From Hymenobacter sp. ISL-91 (lineage in GTDB: Bacteria > Bacteroidota > Bacteroidia > Cytophagales > Hymenobacteraceae), in assembly GCF_018613725.1 (NCBI RefSeq), contig NZ_JAGGPS010000042.1:1-64000 (forward strand): a DNA stretch of 64,000 nucleotides, read 5' to 3'. The translations under genes and the position numbers were made by a program. Positions 25,899 through 34,794 of this stretch are shown here, piece after piece. Below the pieces are notes generated by a model. It made no database searches. It saw nothing but the letters and a program-made list of their open reading frames with translations, and was not told the origin of the DNA. The first letter of the stretch is position 1, and the number at the start of each line of letters is the position of its first letter.

Positions 25899-27368
25899 AT
25901 GGAAAAAAATGTACAGTGGCCGTTGCTGGTGTTTGGCACGTCCGACCCGGCGCTAAACCGCCGGATTCGGCAGGCGCGCCAGCGGGAGGAGCTACGCGAA
26001 GTAGCGCCGCGTATCTACTCGCCGGATTTGACAACGCCCCCGGCCGTGTTAGTGCGCAAGAACTGGCTGCCCATTATCCAGCATCTTTTCCCAGGGGCCA
26101 TTATCAGCCACCGCTCCCAGCTCGAAGGCCAGCCCACGGGCGATGGGCACTTGTTTCTGACGTACAAATACACGCGCAACGTTGAGTTGCCCGGCCTGAC
26201 GGTGCACCTGCTCGAAGGGCCCGGGCCCCAGCCCGGCGATGCTCCCTTTGGGGGGGGCGACATCCTTTTCGCATCGGAGGCCCGGGGGCTGCTGGAAAAC
26301 CTGCAGCCGGCCCGCGTCCGCAAGGGGGGCGTCAGCAAGGCCCTGCCCATCGAGACCGTGGAAGAGCGGCTGGAGATGGTGCTGCGCGTGCGGGGGGAAG
26401 CGGGCCTAAATGCCCTGCGCGACCAGGCCCGCGACGTGGCCACGGCCCTGAACTGGCCCGATGAGCTGGCCGCGCTGCAGCGCATTGTGGGCGCGCTGCT
26501 CACCACCCACTCGATTAAGGTGCTTTCCTCGCCGGTGGCGCGGGCCCGGGCCCTGGGACTGCCCTTTGATGCCGGCCGGGTGGCCTTGTTTACCACGCTC
26601 GCGGGGGCGCTGCGCACCACGGCCCTGCCGGAGCGCGTGGACCCGGCCCCCGTGGCCCCGGCGTATTACACGGTGGCGTTCTTCGAGGCATACTTCTCCA
26701 ATTTCATCGAGGGCACGGTCTTCCAGGTCGACGAGGCGCACCGGATGGTGGAAACGGGCCAGGCGGTGGGCGGACGGCACGCTGATTCGCACGATGTGCT
26801 GAGCACGTATCAACTCTGCATCAACCCGGCCGAGATGCGCGTCGTGCCCCGCTCGGCGGAAGAGCTGCTGGCCCTGCTGCAGCGGCGCCACGGCCAGCTG
26901 ATGCGGGCGCGGCCCGACAAGCGGCCCGGCCAGTGGAAAGAATACGCCAACCAGGCCGGCCTGACCAACTTCGTGGAGCCCGAGCTGGTGCGCGGCACTC
27001 TGCACGAAGGCTTTGCCCTGTGCCAGGGCCTGACGGACCCGCTGGCCCGGGCCATGTTCATGATGTTTTTAATCAGCGAGGTGCACCCCTTCGACGACGG
27101 CAACGGCCGCCTGGCCCGCCTGATGATGAACGCCGAGCTGGTCAGCGCCGGCCAGTGCCGGATTATCGTCACCACCCGGGCCCGGGAAGCCTACCTGGAT
27201 GCGCTGCGCCGCCTGAGCCGGCAATCGGACCCGAGCCTGTACATCCGCATGCTAAGCGGTGCCCAGCAGTTTGTGGCCGCCCTGCGGGTAGGCACCTACG
27301 AAGAGGTAAAGCAGCAACTCGAAGCCCAGGACGCCTTTACTGAAGTGAACTCGCAGCTGCGCTGGTAG
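25899..27368 (+). CDS. Fic-domain AMP-transferase with AbiEi-like N-terminus
   Basis: 489 residues. Residues 1-100 resemble an AbiEi-type winged helix (REELREVAPRIYSPDLTTPP, PGAIISHRSQLEG). The Fic core has the complete motif HPFDDGNGRLAR near residue 395, with both arginines, so AMP transfer to a target hydroxyl is expected. Upstream, near residues 267-272, SNFIEG fits the [S/T]xxxE[G/N] inhibitory motif of class II Fic proteins, which blocks ATP binding until relieved. It stands alone after the DUF6088 gene in an AT-rich leader. It could act as host-cell regulator or toxin-like plasmid maintenance factor. Confidence 0.82.
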   Translation: MEKNVQWPLLVFGTSDPALNRRIRQARQREELREVAPRIYSPDLTTPPAVLVRKNWLPIIQHLFPGAIISHRSQLEGQPTGDGHLFLTYKYTRNVELPGLTVHLLEGPGPQPGDAPFGGGDILFASEARGLLENLQPARVRKGGVSKALPIETVEERLEMVLRVRGEAGLNALRDQARDVATALNWPDELAALQRIVGALLTTHSIKVLSSPVARARALGLPFDAGRVALFTTLAGALRTTALPERVDPAPVAPAYYTVAFFEAYFSNFIEGTVFQVDEAHRMVETGQAVGGRHADSHDVLSTYQLCINPAEMRVVPRSAEELLALLQRRHGQLMRARPDKRPGQWKEYANQAGLTNFVEPELVRGTLHEGFALCQGLTDPLARAMFMMFLISEVHPFDDGNGRLARLMMNAELVSAGQCRIIVTTRAREAYLDALRRLSRQSDPSLYIRMLSGAQQFVAALRVGTYEEVKQQLEAQDAFTEVNSQLRW

Positions 27369-27400
27369 CGGGCCGCTTGCCGGTGCGCTCCCCCCCTCCC

Positions 27401-27883
27401 CTACCTGCCTTTGGCGGGCGGGCCGTGCTGCAAGTAATAGTTGACCGCCTCGTCGACCAGCTCTTTCAGGTACACCCGCCGGCTGTGGTGCATCAGCTCC
27501 TCGTGGATGTAAGCCAGGGCCGCCCGCTGGGTTTCTCCTTCCAAGCGAATCAGAGATGGCTGCAGCCCCGAGGAACTGCCTTCTACGGGAGCGGGGGCTT
27601 GCACTTTCGGGGGCCGGCCCCTCCCCTTCTTGGGCGCAGCGGCTACCGCGGCCGGCTGCGGTCTGGCGGGTGGCGCAGGCGCTAACACCGGTGCTGCAGC
27701 AGCTTCTGGAGCGGCTGCTACTGGCGGAGCAACTACCGTTGCTGGTTCCGGGGCCGCTACGGGCACCGGGGCGGCGGCCGCGGGCTCAGGCGCAGTTGGG
27801 GCGGCCGGCATGTGGCCGGGCTGCCCGCGCAGCATGGACATCTTTTCGTCCGTGGAGATTTTCAGGCGTTGAATCTTGGCCAT
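27401..27883 (-). CDS. Small ParA partner (ParB-like adaptor candidate)
   Basis: 160 residues. A short N-terminal segment MAKIQRLKISTDEKMSML is followed by a long Pro/Ala-rich linker, an AT-hook-like KKGRGRPPK at about residue 85, and a C-terminal ribbon-helix-helix-like region (SLIRLEGETQRAALAYIHEE, YLKELVDEAVNYYLQ). The start overlaps the parA stop as TAATG, so the two are translationally coupled. Position and composition suggest the centromere-binding half of a partition system, but it is not a classical ParB. Confidence 0.6.
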   Translation of the reverse strand: MAKIQRLKISTDEKMSMLRGQPGHMPAAPTAPEPAAAAPVPVAAPEPATVVAPPVAAAPEAAAAPVLAPAPPARPQPAAVAAAPKKGRGRPPKVQAPAPVEGSSSGLQPSLIRLEGETQRAALAYIHEELMHHSRRVYLKELVDEAVNYYLQHGPPAKGR

Positions 27884-28611
27884 TACGATATGAGTTCAGA
27901 GGTGAGTTGGGCGCGGGCAATCAGCTCATCGCACAGGGCGCGCACTTCGGCTTCCACGGAGGCATCGGCCCCCACCGCCCGCCGGTAGGCCGGGTTGAGG
28001 TAGCTGTAGCGGGTCGAGAGACGCTTGTAGCAGCCGAGCTGGCGCAGCGAAGCCTGCAGGCGCGGCAGGCCCAGCGCGTCGGTGAACTCGTCCATGTCCT
28101 TTTCCTCTTTCAGGTTGGTGCGGTGCGAGTGCACGCCGAAGAACTGGAAGTCCAGCCCCTGCTCCCGCGAAAGCCGGGAAATCTCCTGCAGCAGCTGCAT
28201 AAAGGAAATCGTGGCCAGGCGCTCGGCATCGGAGGCCCCCACGGGCACGAGCACCACGTTGGCGCCGCTGAGCACGTCAATCATGGCCGTATCGTCCGAG
28301 CGGCCGGGCACGTCAATGAACACCACGTCGTAGTCGTCGCTAACTTCGTCGAGCCGGTCGTACACTTGGCCCATACCGACCGATTCCAGCGCGTAGGGAA
28401 AGGCCGGCTCGGCGAGCGTGCCGGCTTCGCGCTCCAGGTCCACGCTGGGCTGGTCGTTGGTGAGGCGCACCCCGGCCAGGGTTTGCTGGGAATCGGCATC
28501 GACCACGAGCACGCGGTAGCCATAGTCGGCCGAGAGGGCACCGGCCAGCACGGTGATGAGGGTACTCTTACCAATGCCGCCCTTCTGGTTGGCAACGCAG
28601 ATGATTTTCAT
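27883..28611 (-). CDS. parA: ParA-family partition ATPase
   Basis: 242 residues from the ATG at 28611, chosen because MKIICVANQKGGIGKSTLIT starts the canonical deviant Walker A directly; the open frame upstream is AT-rich repeat DNA. VLVVDADSQQTLA and DYDVVFIDVPGRSDDTAMID are the Walker A' and B regions. ParA ATPases move plasmid copies to daughter cells using nucleoid DNA. No N-terminal DNA-binding domain, so it is a short (type Ib-like) ParA. The partner gene overlaps its stop, and AT-rich repeats upstream are candidate centromere sites. Confidence 0.88.
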   Translation of the reverse strand: MKIICVANQKGGIGKSTLITVLAGALSADYGYRVLVVDADSQQTLAGVRLTNDQPSVDLEREAGTLAEPAFPYALESVGMGQVYDRLDEVSDDYDVVFIDVPGRSDDTAMIDVLSGANVVLVPVGASDAERLATISFMQLLQEISRLSREQGLDFQFFGVHSHRTNLKEEKDMDEFTDALGLPRLQASLRQLGCYKRLSTRYSYLNPAYRRAVGADASVEAEVRALCDELIARAQLTSELIS

Positions 28612-28639
28612 AAAGCAGGGAACTAACGGGTAAAGCCAC

Positions 28640-28950
28640 GACGGGCGCAAGCAGCTTGCAAATAAAGCAGCTTGTTTCTCAATTTTCAAAGCTACTCGGA
28701 AACTTGTTTTTTTATTTCCTAGAAAATAAGCTTTCAAACTTACTTGTAAACAAGTCATTTTGTTTTCAAGATTACTTATTTCTGATTTTCTGAGAAATAT
28801 CATTTACAATTTTCTCAGTAAACATTTAACAAAAGCTCTCAAGAAACTTATTTCTTAAAATACTAAGAAACAAAGCGTCATACGGGGCGTACTGTCGGGA
28901 GGATGCTAGGTTTTTAACCTTCCTGTTTTACTTGTTTCTCAGGAAATAAA
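28640..28950. repeat. AT-rich degenerate repeats upstream of parA, candidate centromere
   Basis: Several variants of CTTGTTTCTCA / CTTATTTCT and inverse forms such as TTTCTGAGAAA, TTTCTTAAAATACTAAGAAA and TTTCTCAGGAAA recur every 20-40 bases between the parA start and 28950. The tract is far more AT-rich than its surroundings. It is the natural candidate for the partition site and parA operator. I cannot derive one clean consensus by eye. Confidence 0.5.
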
Positions 28951-29293
28951 AAATGGTTCACACTCCCATTGAATTGCCTTCTGAACGCATGGGGATGCGT
29001 TTTGCTGGTCAGCAGTCTTTCATAAGGGAAGCAAAACCACATTCAAAAACACTTTTCCGATTACGATTTGCCCAGGCAGCTTACCGGGGATGGGAAAAGC
29101 CAGGCCTGGTATCACTTACGGCTCACCGGGCACGCGCTCAACATGCCCCTAATAGGGTAGTTAGCAAGAAGACTACCAATTGCCCGCGCTAACGCGCTGG
29201 CTAAATGGTAGTTGGATGTCAACAGCGTTGATATTGCTTAACCTAACCCGGTAACAGATTGACATAGAGTAAGTAAGAGTTAAAACCCGCATT
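28951..29293. other. Intergenic stretch with only a doubtful small frame
   Basis: A plus-strand frame of 79 codons (28953-29192) has an ATG but an unfamiliar basic sequence and no visible domain; I do not call it. As the DNA directly upstream of the second mob module, this is where an oriT would be expected. Confidence 0.4.
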
Positions 29294-29782
29294 ATGCCGG
29301 ACCAGAAACAGAAAATAGGCCCTCAGCCCACGAATGGCTCAGCCGTCAAGCACCTCACAGTTAGCGGGCCGGCGCACCGGCTGGTGGGCGCAGAGGCCGC
29401 CCGGCTGGGGCTGACCCGCACGGAGTACGCCGACGCGGCCATCCGCTACTTCGCCGAGCGGAGCCTGAACCCGGTGGAAGCCCAGGCCCGGGAAGGCCAG
29501 CTTATCATGGCCGAGGTGAAGCGGCTGGGAGACCGGGTGTTCTCGTACCTACAGGAGCAGGAGCGGGGCGTACTGCTGGAAATGCTGCGCTTTCAGCTTC
29601 AGCAGCAGGCCGTGCAGCAGCAAACGCTGCGGGTGGTAGAGAATTTATTGGCTCCGGAAGGCGGGGAGGCGCTGCACAAAATCCAGCAGAAAAACCAGGA
29701 GCGTATTGCCGAAGCAACGGCGGCCGGGCTGGCAGCTCTGGATATAAAGGCGCTAAATAAACCGCGCAAAAACGGTAATTGA
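29294..29782 (+). CDS. BfmA/BtgA-type mobilization accessory protein (copy 2)
   Basis: 162 residues. AVKHLTVSGPAHRLVGAEAA, RLGLTRTEYADAAIRYFAER at about residues 19-60 is a ribbon-helix-helix-like segment matching copy 1 in pattern, followed by a glutamine-rich coiled region (LRFQLQQQAVQQQTLRVVEN). It should bind oriT and recruit the relaxase. The relaxase starts 4 bases after its stop, so the two are in one operon. Shorter than copy 1, lacking its Pro-rich tail. Confidence 0.7.
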   Translation: MPDQKQKIGPQPTNGSAVKHLTVSGPAHRLVGAEAARLGLTRTEYADAAIRYFAERSLNPVEAQAREGQLIMAEVKRLGDRVFSYLQEQERGVLLEMLRFQLQQQAVQQQTLRVVENLLAPEGGEALHKIQQKNQERIAEATAAGLAALDIKALNKPRKNGN

Positions 29783-29786
29783 CGCG

Positions 29787-30812
29787 ATGCACGCCAAGCT
29801 GATTAACCCAAAAGCCCACGGCAAAAAGGCCTATAATAATCAGGGTAGCGCCGCGCAGACCCTGAATTACCTGACCCAAGAGGCCCGAAAGAACGGCCTG
29901 GAGGCTCGCTTTTTTGACGGGCAGCAGGACGCGCTGGACCGGGATTCTGTGCTGGCAGCCCTGGACAACAACGTGAAAGGGCTGCGGGCTAATGAGGCCA
30001 AGTTCTACTCCCTGGTGCTGAGCCCCAGTCCGGAGGAGCTGGCCCACGTCGGGGGCGGCGAGGAAGAGAAGCTGCGCACGTTTACCCGGGAGGTAATGGC
30101 CGCCTATGCAGCGGGGTTTCGCCTCAAAGACGGAGGGGCTGTGGGGAAGGATGAGCTGGTGTGGGGCGCCATCATTCACCAGGAGCGCACCCACCGGGGC
30201 ACCGACGCGGCCGTGAAAGAAGGGGAGGCCCAGGCCGGGCAGCCTCGGCCCGGCTTGCAGGCCCACATCCACGTGGTCGTATCGGCCCGGGACCGAAGCC
30301 AGCGCGTCACGCTCAACCCCGGCGGGCGCGTGAGCCGGTTCAGTTTGCGCGACTGGCAGGAGGAGGCCCGGCTCGTATTTGAGCGGCAGTTTCAGTACCA
30401 GGGCCCTGCGCCTAAACGAAAGGACGCCCCCGCCATTTCAGCACCGAACCCCAAGCGCAACGCGCGGATTGCCGAACGGGTCGGGCAGCTGAACCGGCAG
30501 GCCGCGCCCAGCCAGCGCCTGGATGCCGAGCGGGTGCAGCGCATTGCGCAGGGGCGGGGCTATGACCGCATTTTCTACGACCGGCTGCGACGGGTGGAAG
30601 ACCGTGCCCGGCAGGGGCGGCCCCTCGACAATGCCAATCACTTGCTGGCCACGGGCCGCGAGGAACCCGCCCGACCCAATACCGGGCACCGGGTACGCCA
30701 GGCCCTGCACAGCCTGCAGCAGACCCTGCGAGCTACCAGCGGGCCGGAGCACGTCGCCACCCAGGACATTGGGGAGCAGCGCCGGCGCGGGCAGTGGGAG
30801 GCCGAATTGTAA
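29787..30812 (+). CDS. DUF5712-type relaxase/mobilization protein (copy 2)
   Basis: 341 residues. The start MHAKLINPKAHGKKAYNNQG and the motif HIHVVVSARDRSQRVTLNPG near residue 160 mirror copy 1 at 10328-11488. HxH would hold the catalytic metal; a tyrosine in the N-terminal third (YNNQGSAAQTLNYL) is a candidate nucleophile, by analogy only. It is followed 33 bases later by the coupling protein gene, giving the order accessory factor, relaxase, coupling protein. Confidence 0.82.
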   Translation: MHAKLINPKAHGKKAYNNQGSAAQTLNYLTQEARKNGLEARFFDGQQDALDRDSVLAALDNNVKGLRANEAKFYSLVLSPSPEELAHVGGGEEEKLRTFTREVMAAYAAGFRLKDGGAVGKDELVWGAIIHQERTHRGTDAAVKEGEAQAGQPRPGLQAHIHVVVSARDRSQRVTLNPGGRVSRFSLRDWQEEARLVFERQFQYQGPAPKRKDAPAISAPNPKRNARIAERVGQLNRQAAPSQRLDAERVQRIAQGRGYDRIFYDRLRRVEDRARQGRPLDNANHLLATGREEPARPNTGHRVRQALHSLQQTLRATSGPEHVATQDIGEQRRRGQWEAEL

Positions 30813-30845
30813 TACCAAGTACTGCACGCTTAAAATAACCCGACT

Positions 30846-32990
30846 ATGAGCATGATGAGTGCCCCCCGGCAGCCGAGCAGCCACCGCCTGACTGGCCTGT
30901 ACATCGCCCTGGGATTCCTGCTGGCGTTGCTGGCCGGCGGTGAGTATTACCTACTTTCTCACCCCTCCTTCCTGGCCGGGGCCGTAACCCCTGCTGCCCC
31001 GAATGCAGGCTTGGGGGCTTCCGTTACCACCCGCCTGCTGCTGGGCACGGCCACGTTTTACCAGCGCTTTGGCTTACTCATTCGCGCGGGGATTCTGGTA
31101 GCAGGGGGCCTGCTGGCCGTGCTGCTCAAAGCCCCGCCCGCGCGGCCCGGGCAGCGGCGCTGGCAGCCCACGCAGCTGCAGCTGCGGCGCGTACAGCTGG
31201 GCGCCGCCGGGGTGGGCCTACTCACCGGGGCGCTGCTGCTGGCCATGGCCACGTTTTCAGCCGGTGTGGTAGCCTGGCTATACCCCACCGCGGCCCTGCT
31301 GGCGTTGGGCGCGGGCTTGGCTGCCGGCATTGCGCGGGCCCTGCACAAGACCGAGCGGTTCGGGCTGCGCACCGAGCGCCGGCAGCAGCTCACCGAGTAC
31401 GGGTTTAGTCTGGCCACGACGGACGGGGGCTGGATTAACATTCCCAACCCGTTTCGGGGCACGCTGGTGCTGGGCGGGGCGGGAGCGGGCAAGTCGTATT
31501 CGATTGGCGAGCCCCTGATTGAGCAGTTCACTGAGAAGGGGTTTGCGGGCCTTATCTATGACTTTAAGTTTCCGGTGCTGGCCGAAGCCGCGCAGAAGGC
31601 CTTTGTGCTGGCTGATGCCAAAGCCCGGGCGGCGGGGGAGGAGCCAGCTCATGTGCAGCTGCACATCATCAACTTTAAAGACCTGGAACGCAGCGAGCGG
31701 GTGAACCCGCTGCGGGCCGACAAGATGCCGGTGGTGGCCTACGCCAACGAGTACGCCCGCGCCATCATGGCCAACCTGAACCCGGAGAGCATCAAAAAGA
31801 TGGACTTCTTCGACACCAGCGCCAACGCCTTTCTGACGGCCATCATCTGGTTTTACAAGAAGAACTTCCCCGCCTTCTGCACCCTGCCCCACGTGGTGAA
31901 CACGGCCCTGCACCCGGACTTTACCCACGTGCTGAGCATGCTCGACACCGACCCCGAGTGCGGTGATATGGTGCGAAGTATCACGACGGCTGTCAAGCAG
32001 CGGGCCGAGAAGCAGGTGGCCGGCGTAATTGCCTCGCTGCAGATTGTGCTCACGCGCATCAACTCCCCGGAAATAGCCTGGGTGCTCACGCCCGACGAGG
32101 CGAGAGGGGAGGGGTTCAGCCTGGATTTAAATGATAAGCAAGCGCCCAAGGTCTTGGTGGTGGGCAACGACCCCACGCTGAAGGAAACCTTCTCCCCGGT
32201 TATCAGCTGCATCGTGGCCGTGGCCCTGAAGCTGATGAACCAGCAACACAAGCACCCGAGCTACGTGTTTCTCGACGAGGCCGCCACCATCTACGTGCCG
32301 AACCTGGAGGTGATACCAGCCACGGCCCGCAGCAACAAGGTGGCCATGATTTACATGACCCAGGATTTGAGCCAGATGATTGACGCCTACGGCCGCGACA
32401 AGATGCAGGTGATGGTCAGCAACCTCAACAACCAGTTTTTCGGCAAGGTCAACTCCCTGGAAACGGCCAAGTTCGTCTCGGAGCTGGTGGGCAAAGAGGA
32501 CCGGGAGATGGTGTCGGCCAGTTTGGGCCGCAGCCAGAGCGGCGGCAGCCGGGGCGCCGGCAGCAGCACCAACCAGAGCGTGAGCTGGCAGGAGCGCAAC
32601 CTGGTGCGCCTGCAGGATACCATTACCCTCGAAACCGGCGAGTTCATCGGCCAGACCGTGGAAACCGAGCAGCCCTTTTTCCAGGGCAAGGTGGAGCGCC
32701 AGGCGGCGCCCGGCACGTACCCGCTGCACCCGCTGGCCACCTTTGAGAGTGGTCCGGCCCCAGTGCTGGCCGAGGCACCGGCAGGGGAGGGGCGGGAGCA
32801 GGATTGGCTGAGCCAGCGACGGGCCGCCCGGCAGGCGGGGAGTCAGTCCCCCGCGGAGCCGGTCAGTGCGCTGCAGGCGGTTATTCAGGCCAACTTTGAG
32901 CTGATTCGGGAGGATGTGGCCAGCATTGTCGGGCAGTACGCCAACACCCTCAAGCCCGGTCAGATGCCGGACAATGAACCCATGCTATAA
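30846..32990 (+). CDS. VirD4/TraG-like conjugative coupling protein
   Basis: 714 residues. Four hydrophobic segments occupy about residues 13-165 (LYIALGFLLALLAGG, LIRAGILVAGGLLAVLL, GLLTGALLLAMATFSAGV, ALLALGAGLAAGIA). The ATPase begins with Walker A GGAGAGKS near residue 209, and a Walker B-like YVFLDEAATIYVPN lies near 475. VirD4-type proteins link the relaxase-DNA complex to a type IV secretion channel. No channel genes are in the window, so the plasmid is mobilizable, or its transfer genes lie elsewhere. Complete mob operon with the two genes before it. Confidence 0.85.
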   Translation: MSMMSAPRQPSSHRLTGLYIALGFLLALLAGGEYYLLSHPSFLAGAVTPAAPNAGLGASVTTRLLLGTATFYQRFGLLIRAGILVAGGLLAVLLKAPPARPGQRRWQPTQLQLRRVQLGAAGVGLLTGALLLAMATFSAGVVAWLYPTAALLALGAGLAAGIARALHKTERFGLRTERRQQLTEYGFSLATTDGGWINIPNPFRGTLVLGGAGAGKSYSIGEPLIEQFTEKGFAGLIYDFKFPVLAEAAQKAFVLADAKARAAGEEPAHVQLHIINFKDLERSERVNPLRADKMPVVAYANEYARAIMANLNPESIKKMDFFDTSANAFLTAIIWFYKKNFPAFCTLPHVVNTALHPDFTHVLSMLDTDPECGDMVRSITTAVKQRAEKQVAGVIASLQIVLTRINSPEIAWVLTPDEARGEGFSLDLNDKQAPKVLVVGNDPTLKETFSPVISCIVAVALKLMNQQHKHPSYVFLDEAATIYVPNLEVIPATARSNKVAMIYMTQDLSQMIDAYGRDKMQVMVSNLNNQFFGKVNSLETAKFVSELVGKEDREMVSASLGRSQSGGSRGAGSSTNQSVSWQERNLVRLQDTITLETGEFIGQTVETEQPFFQGKVERQAAPGTYPLHPLATFESGPAPVLAEAPAGEGREQDWLSQRRAARQAGSQSPAEPVSALQAVIQANFELIREDVASIVGQYANTLKPGQMPDNEPML

Positions 32991-33066
32991 AGGGTGTTTG
33001 GGGCACCTTAGCCGCCGGAATGGTGTTTTATAAATGCCCGTCGTTTATCCCTTTTACGTAGTTTGC

Positions 33067-33324
33067 ATGATGGAAACGCCTGCTTATCCTACCCCCCAGT
33101 TTGGCCCCCGCGAGCAAACCCGCGAGCAGCGGCAGTTCATCATCAGTCAGTCGGTGGGCATCACCCGCAGCCAGGGCCCGTACGAAGTACCGGACTGGCA
33201 GGCCAAGCTGCACGAACAGTACGTGGAGGGACTGGTCGACCTGGATTACGTGGGGGCCCGCCACGACGAGTACCGCGCCCAGCTCATTGCCAGCCAGCAG
33301 CCAGCTCCGGCGGTAGCCAAGTAG
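33067..33324 (+). CDS. VbhA-like antitoxin for the following Fic protein
   Basis: 85 residues from the ATG at 33067 (33070 equally possible). REQRQFIISQSVGITRS, then LHEQYVEGLVDLDYV, follow the VbhA antitoxin layout of an inhibitory helix and a conserved EQYVxGxxDLD block. In VbhA the helix carries SxxxE(G/N) whose glutamate plugs the Fic ATP site. Here the corresponding segment reads SVGITR, with Thr in place of Glu. The Fic gene begins 91 bases downstream. Role as antitoxin is inferred from order and layout. Confidence 0.6.
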   Translation: MMETPAYPTPQFGPREQTREQRQFIISQSVGITRSQGPYEVPDWQAKLHEQYVEGLVDLDYVGARHDEYRAQLIASQQPAPAVAK

Positions 33325-33415
33325 TTCGCTTTCGTGACACCCCAGCCCGGCTACCCGTGCCGCGCTGTTTTGCTCCGGCGTTTTTCGGTGACGAATCGCC
33401 GGGTACGCTAGGCCC

Positions 33416-34756
33416 ATGACCGACCGCTTCACCAACCCCGACACCGGCGTTTTCTATAACCAGCTCGGCCTTACCGATGCCGAGGAGCTGGACCGGGAAA
33501 CCAAGCGCCTGTCCCTGCGCCGGCTCACGGAACTGGCGGCGGGCCGCGGCCCGCAGGGTGAGCGCTTCGACGCCGCGCGGCTGCGGGCTACCCACCAGTA
33601 CCTGTTTCAGGACGCATTTGAGTGGGCCGGCCAGACCCGCCGCGAAGGCAGTTTCCAGGGCGTCAAAGCCGCTGACCTGCCCGGTATCGAGCGGCCCATG
33701 CACTTCGCGTCCTACGAGCGCATTGACGAGCGCCTGAACGCGCTGGGCGAGCAGCTCAAGCTTGAGAATAACCTCAAGGGCCTTCCTACGCCCGAAGCCT
33801 TTGCCGAGCGGGCGGCCTACTACTTCGACCACTACAACCACGTGCACGCTTTCCGGGAAGGCAACGGCCGCACCCTGCAGGCCGCGTTCAGCGAGCTGGC
33901 CCAACAGGCGGGCTACCGGATGGACTTTGAACGGGAGCACGAAAAGCTAAATCCCGCCCGCGACCAGGGCATCGTGAGCCTGCACGGCGCGCCGCACAAA
34001 AAGCGGGACCTGCAGGCCCTGCGGGACTTATTTGCCCGCAACACCACGGCCCTGCCCGGAGCAGCAGCCGAAGCAGCCCGGCACCCCAGCCAGGCGCGTC
34101 CCCTGACGGATGGACCCACGCCCACCGTGCGGCAGATAGAGCAGCTACGAGACCTGGTTGCGGCAGCCCCGGCCATGCAGCAATTGGTAGCCGGCGTGGA
34201 CTACCGGCGCACGCAACGAGCGGACGCGCTGCTTGCGCAAGTACTCGACATCGACCGCAACCCTCAGCAGGGCCTGCCTAAGCATGGTGCGGGCCTCCAG
34301 CAGCTGGTGCAGGAGGTGATGCAGGACAAACGCTTCCAGGACCCTGTTTCTCAGCGAGAGGCCGCCCGGTTTGGGGCCGCACTGGCCGTTCTGCAACCAC
34401 CCGCACACGCGCGAGCCGTCGATGTAGTGCCGGCTGTAACGCCTCCCCCGTCCCACCCTTCTGCAACAACTGCGTTTGTGCAGGCGGCTAGGCAGCTGGT
34501 CGAAGGTTTAGAGGAGCAGGGCTACCCGGGCCCGGCGGATTCCTTGTCGCGGGCAGCAAAAGCCGTGGAGAAATCTGCTTACCTGGGCGGCGCGAACCTG
34601 CAGGCAGTCACGGAGGCCTTGTCGAGGGCCGAGAAGATACCGGCATTGGCCGACGATGCCGCCGCCCTGCGGGGGGCTGGGCGCAGTTTGCAGGAAGCGC
34701 AGCGCAACCTCGCGCCATCAAACCCGGCCCAGGAAAAGGAAGGCGTAGAACGGTAA
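33416..34756 (+). CDS. VbhT-like Fic-domain protein with altered active-site motif
   Basis: 446 residues. The N-terminus has FTNPDTGVFYNQLGLTDAEE and RLRATHQYLFQDAFEWAGQT, typical of the VbhT/Doc-side Fic branch. The Fic motif near residue 144 reads HAFREGNGRTLQ: the catalytic His, Gly-Asn-Gly and first Arg are present, but the second Arg of HxFx(D/E)GNGRxxR is Gln. The last about 200 residues are helical and Ala-rich with no recognised domain; no BID domain is evident. It follows a VbhA-like gene in a mobilization operon, as in Bartonella VbhA/VbhT. Confidence 0.78.
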   Translation: MTDRFTNPDTGVFYNQLGLTDAEELDRETKRLSLRRLTELAAGRGPQGERFDAARLRATHQYLFQDAFEWAGQTRREGSFQGVKAADLPGIERPMHFASYERIDERLNALGEQLKLENNLKGLPTPEAFAERAAYYFDHYNHVHAFREGNGRTLQAAFSELAQQAGYRMDFEREHEKLNPARDQGIVSLHGAPHKKRDLQALRDLFARNTTALPGAAAEAARHPSQARPLTDGPTPTVRQIEQLRDLVAAAPAMQQLVAGVDYRRTQRADALLAQVLDIDRNPQQGLPKHGAGLQQLVQEVMQDKRFQDPVSQREAARFGAALAVLQPPAHARAVDVVPAVTPPPSHPSATTAFVQAARQLVEGLEEQGYPGPADSLSRAAKAVEKSAYLGGANLQAVTEALSRAEKIPALADDAAALRGAGRSLQEAQRNLAPSNPAQEKEGVER

Positions 34757-34794
34757 GCACCCGGCATCTGCGCACGTAACGCCAAACCAGACCC

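Noticed and set aside
28953..29192. 79-codon plus-strand frame upstream of the second mob module
   Set aside because: An ATG exists but the sequence shows no domain, signal or convincing codon use.
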